Origin: Bacteroidales bacterium
GTDB lineage: Bacteria; Bacteroidota; Bacteroidia; Bacteroidales; UBA932
Direction of reading: 5' to 3'
DNA: 64,000 nt
NCBI GenBank assembly: GCA_017617475.1
Contig: JAFZWC010000057.1
Location: forward strand, 14,913-78,912
Below, in pieces: positions 60,560 to 64,000 of this stretch; the first letter of the stretch is position 1, and each line of letters begins with the position of its first letter. The notes under the pieces are model-generated. The model ran no database searches and was not told the origin of the DNA. It worked only from the letters and a program-made list of their open reading frames with translations. The position numbers and the translations under genes are program-made.

Positions 60560-60596
60560 TTCAGAGGGCGGCTAAGCATCTTGGACACCCTCTGAA
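60560..60596 (+). promoter_or_regulatory. Stem-loop at the 5' end of the regulator mRNA
   Basis: TTCAGAGGG pairs over nine bases with CCCTCTGAA around a 19-base loop, and ends nine bases before the ATG at 60606. There is no T-run, so it looks like a leader structure rather than a terminator, although a barrel-gene terminator is an alternative. Confidence 0.5.
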
Positions 60597-60605
60597 AAAC
60601 AAATT

Positions 60606-62330
60606 ATGAACAAACGGTTTATTGTATACGTTCTTTTGATGCTGTTGGGATGTACAAGGGCCAAGGAAACGCCCCTGTATGTCCCAAAGGCGTCTGATAC
60701 GCTATATACCGCGCAGGCAGCGATGATGGTGTATGGCACACAGCCAGACCGTGCACTTGCCATCATAGATTCGGCCCTTATCGTTGGCAACGTAGAGCCG
60801 TTCCAGGCCGATTTTCTCCGCGCCAAGGTCTATGCCCATTCGGTCAATGGTGACCGGCTGGATAAAGCCCTTTCTATTTGCGCAGATTTGCTTCAGCGGG
60901 ATTCGGCACAAGTCGGCAGCCTTTCGGCCGAGAAGAACCGCCGCAACGTGCTCCAGCTCATGATGGACGTGAGCCGCCAGAAAAATGACGACGAGAATTG
61001 GATCCGGTATGCGATGGAGCGGGCCGAACTGTGCCGCGTCTGTGGTATGGAAACCGAGGCCCTGCGGATGGAGGCGGAAATAGGAGCCGTCTTTACGCGT
61101 ATTGGCCGTCTGGAAGAAGGCCTGGTCAAACTGGAGCAAGTAATCCGAGCCTTGGATGAAGGTGCGCCCAGCATAGACCGGATGGATGCCGGAATCGTTG
61201 CCCGCAAGCGCCGGATTGGTGTCTATGACCGGGTGGGCCGCCATGGGGATATCATTTCCGACGCCCTGGCCATCATTGGGAAGCTGGATGACTATGCTTC
61301 TCGTCCGTCCGCTTACGCTGAAGACAGTTTCCGTCTGCCTCCTATAGAAGCCGACCGTGTCCGTTATTGCCAGTATTACAGAGCTCAGGCCCAGGTTTGC
61401 CTGGCAAACGCCTATGCAAAAGCAACCCCCGCAAACCTTACCGAAGCACACAAGTGGTTAAAGCTGGTGGAAGCTTCCGATTATGGCAACACCTTCAGTG
61501 TGAGAAAACAGCTGGCCCCGGTTTGGAAGGCCCTGGGGCAGTGGGACAAGCTTTTAGCCTTTGATGCAGAGGCCGTACAGCGCATGGGGGCAGACACTTT
61601 GAATGCCGATTATGCCACCATTCTGAAAGACTGGGCAGACGTGGCGACTGAGAGGAGGCAATTTGCCTCCGCCCTTTCCTATATGGGCAGATATGCCCGT
61701 CTTAATGAACAGCTCAGTCAAAAACGTCACGAGACCGAAGCACAGGAATACGCCGCGCGTTTCCACGCCATGGACCAGGAAAGGCGGCTGCAGGAAGAAA
61801 TGGAAAAATCGGCCAGAAAAGACGGCATTATCGCTTTCGTCATCGTTTTATTGTTGCTGATAACCGTATTTGCCTTTTTCTCTGTTCGCCAACGACGTTC
61901 CATAACCCTGAAGAACCGGGCTTTGGTGAGGATGATCGGCGAACTTTCCCATTCGCAGGAGACACAGCAGCCAGAAACGCCCCAGTTGGACCGCGACCTG
62001 TTCGAGCAAATAGACGGTTCCATCCGGAAAGAGAAACTATATGCCAATGTATTATTGCAGCGGCAAGATATCGTCGAGCGCTTCGGCATTAACAGGCATG
62101 CCTTGAATGGCCTCCTTTCGGCCTATGCCGACGGCCAGTCCTTCACGGCTTATATCAACAACCTCCGCCTGGAGGATGCCCTTCACCTGCTTCAGAGCAA
62201 ACCGAAGCTTTCTATCAGCCAGATTGCCGAGACGGTGGGGTTCACCCCCCAAAACCTTCGGAAGCAGTTCAAGCGCCGTTATGGCATGACGCCCACAGAG
62301 TATCAGCAGAACTTAGAAATAGAACAATGA
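60606..62330 (+). CDS. Membrane-spanning AraC-family regulator with periplasmic TPR sensor
   Basis: 574 residues. A signal with lipobox-like LLGC (about 12-16) or a first anchor is followed by about 380 periplasmic residues of TPR-like helices (GRLEEGLVKLEQVIRAL). One membrane helix lies near 405-427 (GIIAFVIVLLLLITVFAFF). A cytosolic AraC DNA-binding domain ends the protein (YINNLRLEDALHLLQ, ISQIAETVGFTPQNLRKQFK, GMTPTEYQ). Such one-component regulators in Bacteroidota sense envelope or nutrient signals. The overlap with the thioredoxin gene (ATGA) suggests joint control. Confidence 0.87.
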   Translation: MNKRFIVYVLLMLLGCTRAKETPLYVPKASDTLYTAQAAMMVYGTQPDRALAIIDSALIVGNVEPFQADFLRAKVYAHSVNGDRLDKALSICADLLQRDSAQVGSLSAEKNRRNVLQLMMDVSRQKNDDENWIRYAMERAELCRVCGMETEALRMEAEIGAVFTRIGRLEEGLVKLEQVIRALDEGAPSIDRMDAGIVARKRRIGVYDRVGRHGDIISDALAIIGKLDDYASRPSAYAEDSFRLPPIEADRVRYCQYYRAQAQVCLANAYAKATPANLTEAHKWLKLVEASDYGNTFSVRKQLAPVWKALGQWDKLLAFDAEAVQRMGADTLNADYATILKDWADVATERRQFASALSYMGRYARLNEQLSQKRHETEAQEYAARFHAMDQERRLQEEMEKSARKDGIIAFVIVLLLLITVFAFFSVRQRRSITLKNRALVRMIGELSHSQETQQPETPQLDRDLFEQIDGSIRKEKLYANVLLQRQDIVERFGINRHALNGLLSAYADGQSFTAYINNLRLEDALHLLQSKPKLSISQIAETVGFTPQNLRKQFKRRYGMTPTEYQQNLEIEQ

Positions 62331-63415
62331 GAAACAATTGGATTATTCTGGCGGCATTGGTGATTTCCGCCTGCGCCTCCGATGGTACAAAGAAATATAC
62401 CATCAACGGAACATACACGGAAAACGATAAGAAGGTGTATTTGATGGACCAGTTGACAGAGACGGCCATCGATACCGCCGTCGTTGTCGACGGCAAGTTC
62501 TCATTCACGGGAAAGGCCGACAAAGATGCTCTGCTGGCTGTCCAGGCCGAGAACCGGAATTGGATGACGCAGCTGTTCAATGACGGCACACCTGTTACCA
62601 TCAACGTCAACGACAGCACGCTGAAAGGCTCTCCGCTGAACGAGCGCCTGGCCACGCTTGAAGTGGAAATGGACCAGCCCCAGAAACGCCTGAATGCCAT
62701 GATTGCGGGCCTGACAGATGATGAAATTATGGCCCGGGCCGATGAATTCATAGAAGAGGCCAATAAGAGAAACACGGAGATGTTCGCCTTCGCAAACAAG
62801 GTGTTCCAGGAAGAGCGCAATTCGCTGATCCCCGTGGCATTCTGCGGCTACTACTTCCTGGACAACGGCGTAGAGGCCTACGACGAGCTGGTCAAAGAGG
62901 GCGTGGTGTTTGCCAACCATCCCTACCTTAAAAAGACCAGGGACGACGTGGAAGCGATGCTGAAGCCGCAGGACAGCCCCAAGACGGCTTTCATCGGAAA
63001 GCCGTACACCGACCTGGAGATGGCCGATCCCGAGGGAAAGATGCACAAAATCAGCGAGCTGGTGGGCGAGGGCAAGTATGTGCTGGTGGATTTTTGGGCT
63101 TCGTGGTGCGCCCCTTGCCGCGCCGAGATGCCCCATGTGCTGGAGGCATATAACCAATTCCACGCCAAAGGCTTCGAGGTGGTGGGTGTTTCTTTTGACG
63201 AGAATAAGGAAGCCTGGGTCAAGGCCATCGGCCAGCTCCAGATGCCGTGGCTGCAGATTTCCGACCTCAAAGGCTTCCAATGCGCCGCGGCCCCCGTCTA
63301 TAAGATTGACGGCATTCCCGACAATATCCTCATCGGCCCTCAAGGTACAATCATCGACCGCGGCCTTCGCGGTAAAGCGCTGCTCGGCCGGTTACAGACT
63401 CTTTTAGGAGAATAG
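62327..63415 (+). CDS. TlpA-like thioredoxin lipoprotein with DUF4369 domain
   Basis: 362 residues. Lipobox ISAC is near 13-16. An N-terminal DUF4369-type beta domain (YTINGTYTENDKKVYLMDQ) covers about 20-120, followed by a helical linker. The C-terminal thioredoxin fold has the redox pair in WASWCAPCRAEMP near 259-271 and the cis-Pro region IDGIPDNILIGPQG. It probably reduces or exchanges disulfides in the periplasm, as TlpA/ResA proteins do. It is translationally coupled to the regulator upstream, with one base before the next gene. Confidence 0.92.
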   Translation: MRNNWIILAALVISACASDGTKKYTINGTYTENDKKVYLMDQLTETAIDTAVVVDGKFSFTGKADKDALLAVQAENRNWMTQLFNDGTPVTINVNDSTLKGSPLNERLATLEVEMDQPQKRLNAMIAGLTDDEIMARADEFIEEANKRNTEMFAFANKVFQEERNSLIPVAFCGYYFLDNGVEAYDELVKEGVVFANHPYLKKTRDDVEAMLKPQDSPKTAFIGKPYTDLEMADPEGKMHKISELVGEGKYVLVDFWASWCAPCRAEMPHVLEAYNQFHAKGFEVVGVSFDENKEAWVKAIGQLQMPWLQISDLKGFQCAAAPVYKIDGIPDNILIGPQGTIIDRGLRGKALLGRLQTLLGE

Positions 63416-63416
63416 T

Positions 63417-64000
63417 ATGAACGTCAAAAAGCACACCCCGTCTTCGTGGAAGCAGTTTCTGCTCTCGCTTCTGGCCACCACGGTGTCCATCGCCCTCACT
63501 TTCGGCACTACGGCCCTCATTGACCACAACAAGAAACAAAAAGAGAAGCGCCAGATTGTGATGATGGTGATGTACGATATGTACAGCTCCCTGACCTCGA
63601 TTGAGAAGGCCGATTCGTCCATCCGCCAGTCGATGGAGATTCAGCGCCAACTGGCCGAGGACCCTACACAGTTTGAGACTCTCCGGTACCAGATGGCTCT
63701 ATTTATGCCCAGGGTTGACTTTACTGAGACCACGGAACGCATTTTCTCATCCAGCATTGAAACCATCAACACAGTTGGCAACGTGTTGTTTACTGAGAAT
63801 GTGGCGACATTCTACCAGATGCGTCAAGTGTATAAAACAACGGTATCAGACCCCGTTTACAATGACGTTGTGCAGAAAGAGTCATTCTCCACGATAAAGG
63901 GCATCCTTGATTTTGATTACTCGGAATATGCCCTGACAAGCTGCAGTATCCTGACGGATATGCGGCATCTTTACGCCCAGTGCCGGCAGATGATGAAAGT
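63417..64000 (+). CDS. Membrane-anchored protein of unknown function (partial, C-terminus beyond window)
   Basis: 194 codons are present and open to the right edge. A basic N-terminus (MNVKKHTPSSWKQ) precedes one membrane helix at about 14-36 (FLLSLLATTVSIALTFGTTAL). The rest is helical with regular hydrophobic spacing (KKQKEKRQIVMMVMYDMYSS). I do not recognise the family. It starts one base after the thioredoxin stop, in the same operon as the AraC-type regulator. Confidence 0.75.
   Translation, partial: MNVKKHTPSSWKQFLLSLLATTVSIALTFGTTALIDHNKKQKEKRQIVMMVMYDMYSSLTSIEKADSSIRQSMEIQRQLAEDPTQFETLRYQMALFMPRVDFTETTERIFSSSIETINTVGNVLFTENVATFYQMRQVYKTTVSDPVYNDVVQKESFSTIKGILDFDYSEYALTSCSILTDMRHLYAQCRQMMK

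Noticed and set aside
1..64000. tRNA, rRNA, integrase or transposase genes
   Set aside because: Intergenic gaps are short and none shows a cloverleaf or rRNA-like stretch; no protein in the window has integrase or transposase motifs.

Overview
The window reads as chromosomal DNA of a GC-rich member of Bacteroidales (Bacteroidota). The evidence is repeated promoters of the Bacteroidota type (TTTG, about 20 bases, TAnnTTTG), scarce Shine-Dalgarno sites, and family-typical genes and clusters: sigma-54 activator-LptE-TPR-SecG, a DUF2807 protein behind an ECF sigma factor, C69 dipeptidases, FISUMP and BACON-like surface domains, and a membrane-anchored AraC regulator. The exact family (for example a Rikenellaceae or RC9/Cryptobacteroides-like lineage) is a guess. 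No rRNA, tRNA, CRISPR array, transposase or phage gene was seen. Genes cover nearly everything; the only gene-poor stretch above 300 bases (47979-48407) holds a pseudogene and its promoter.

Layout. 1-1428: GH20 hexosaminidase cut by the left edge. 1512-3362: ECF sigma, anti-sigma-like protein and DUF2807 protein. 3451-6997: HAD lipoprotein, rsmA and a C69 dipeptidase. 7071-13234: aspS, metH and metF, where metH appears to start at CTG and carries two in-frame repeat insertions. 13231-17773: MBOAT acyltransferase plus two SGNH proteins, likely an envelope O-acylation unit. 17953-22461: membrane pyrophosphatase, CYTH protein and a second C69 dipeptidase. 22524-23980: small exported protein and pheS. 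24016-28044: small exported protein, histidine acid phosphatase and a ClpB lacking its N-domain. 28150-30840: sigma-54 activator, LptE, TPR protein, secG. 30982-34737: TPR lipoprotein, LytTR regulator and a short sodium:solute symporter. 34801-39362: alkaline phosphatase, GH2 exo-glucosaminidase and an outer-membrane barrel. 39572-43487: acyltransferase, acyl carrier protein and MMPL exporter. 43462-47978: outer-membrane barrel and MscS channel. 48113-50594: aquaporin/MMPL chimeric pseudogene, OmpA protein with zinc ribbons, intact aquaporin.

50686-57643 is the most distinctive region: an operon of four paralogous lipoproteins, each with an N-terminal lipobox, a helical stalk of exactly 54-residue repeats in identical copy number, and a different C-terminal head (three FISUMP-type, one BACON-like), with an 8-strand-type outer-membrane barrel between them. 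57754-59091 encodes an unusual fusion of class A acid phosphatase (PAP2 fold) and VanX-type D-Ala-D-Ala dipeptidase. 59329-64000 holds a LolA-like protein, a small barrel, a membrane-spanning TPR-AraC regulator, a TlpA-like thioredoxin lipoprotein and a truncated membrane protein.

Envelope biology dominates: surface lipoproteins, barrels, polysaccharide and lipid modification, peptidoglycan and nucleotide/phosphate scavenging. A second theme is small dispersed repeats (a VIPSE-frame element and a hairpin element) that have entered coding and promoter sequence.
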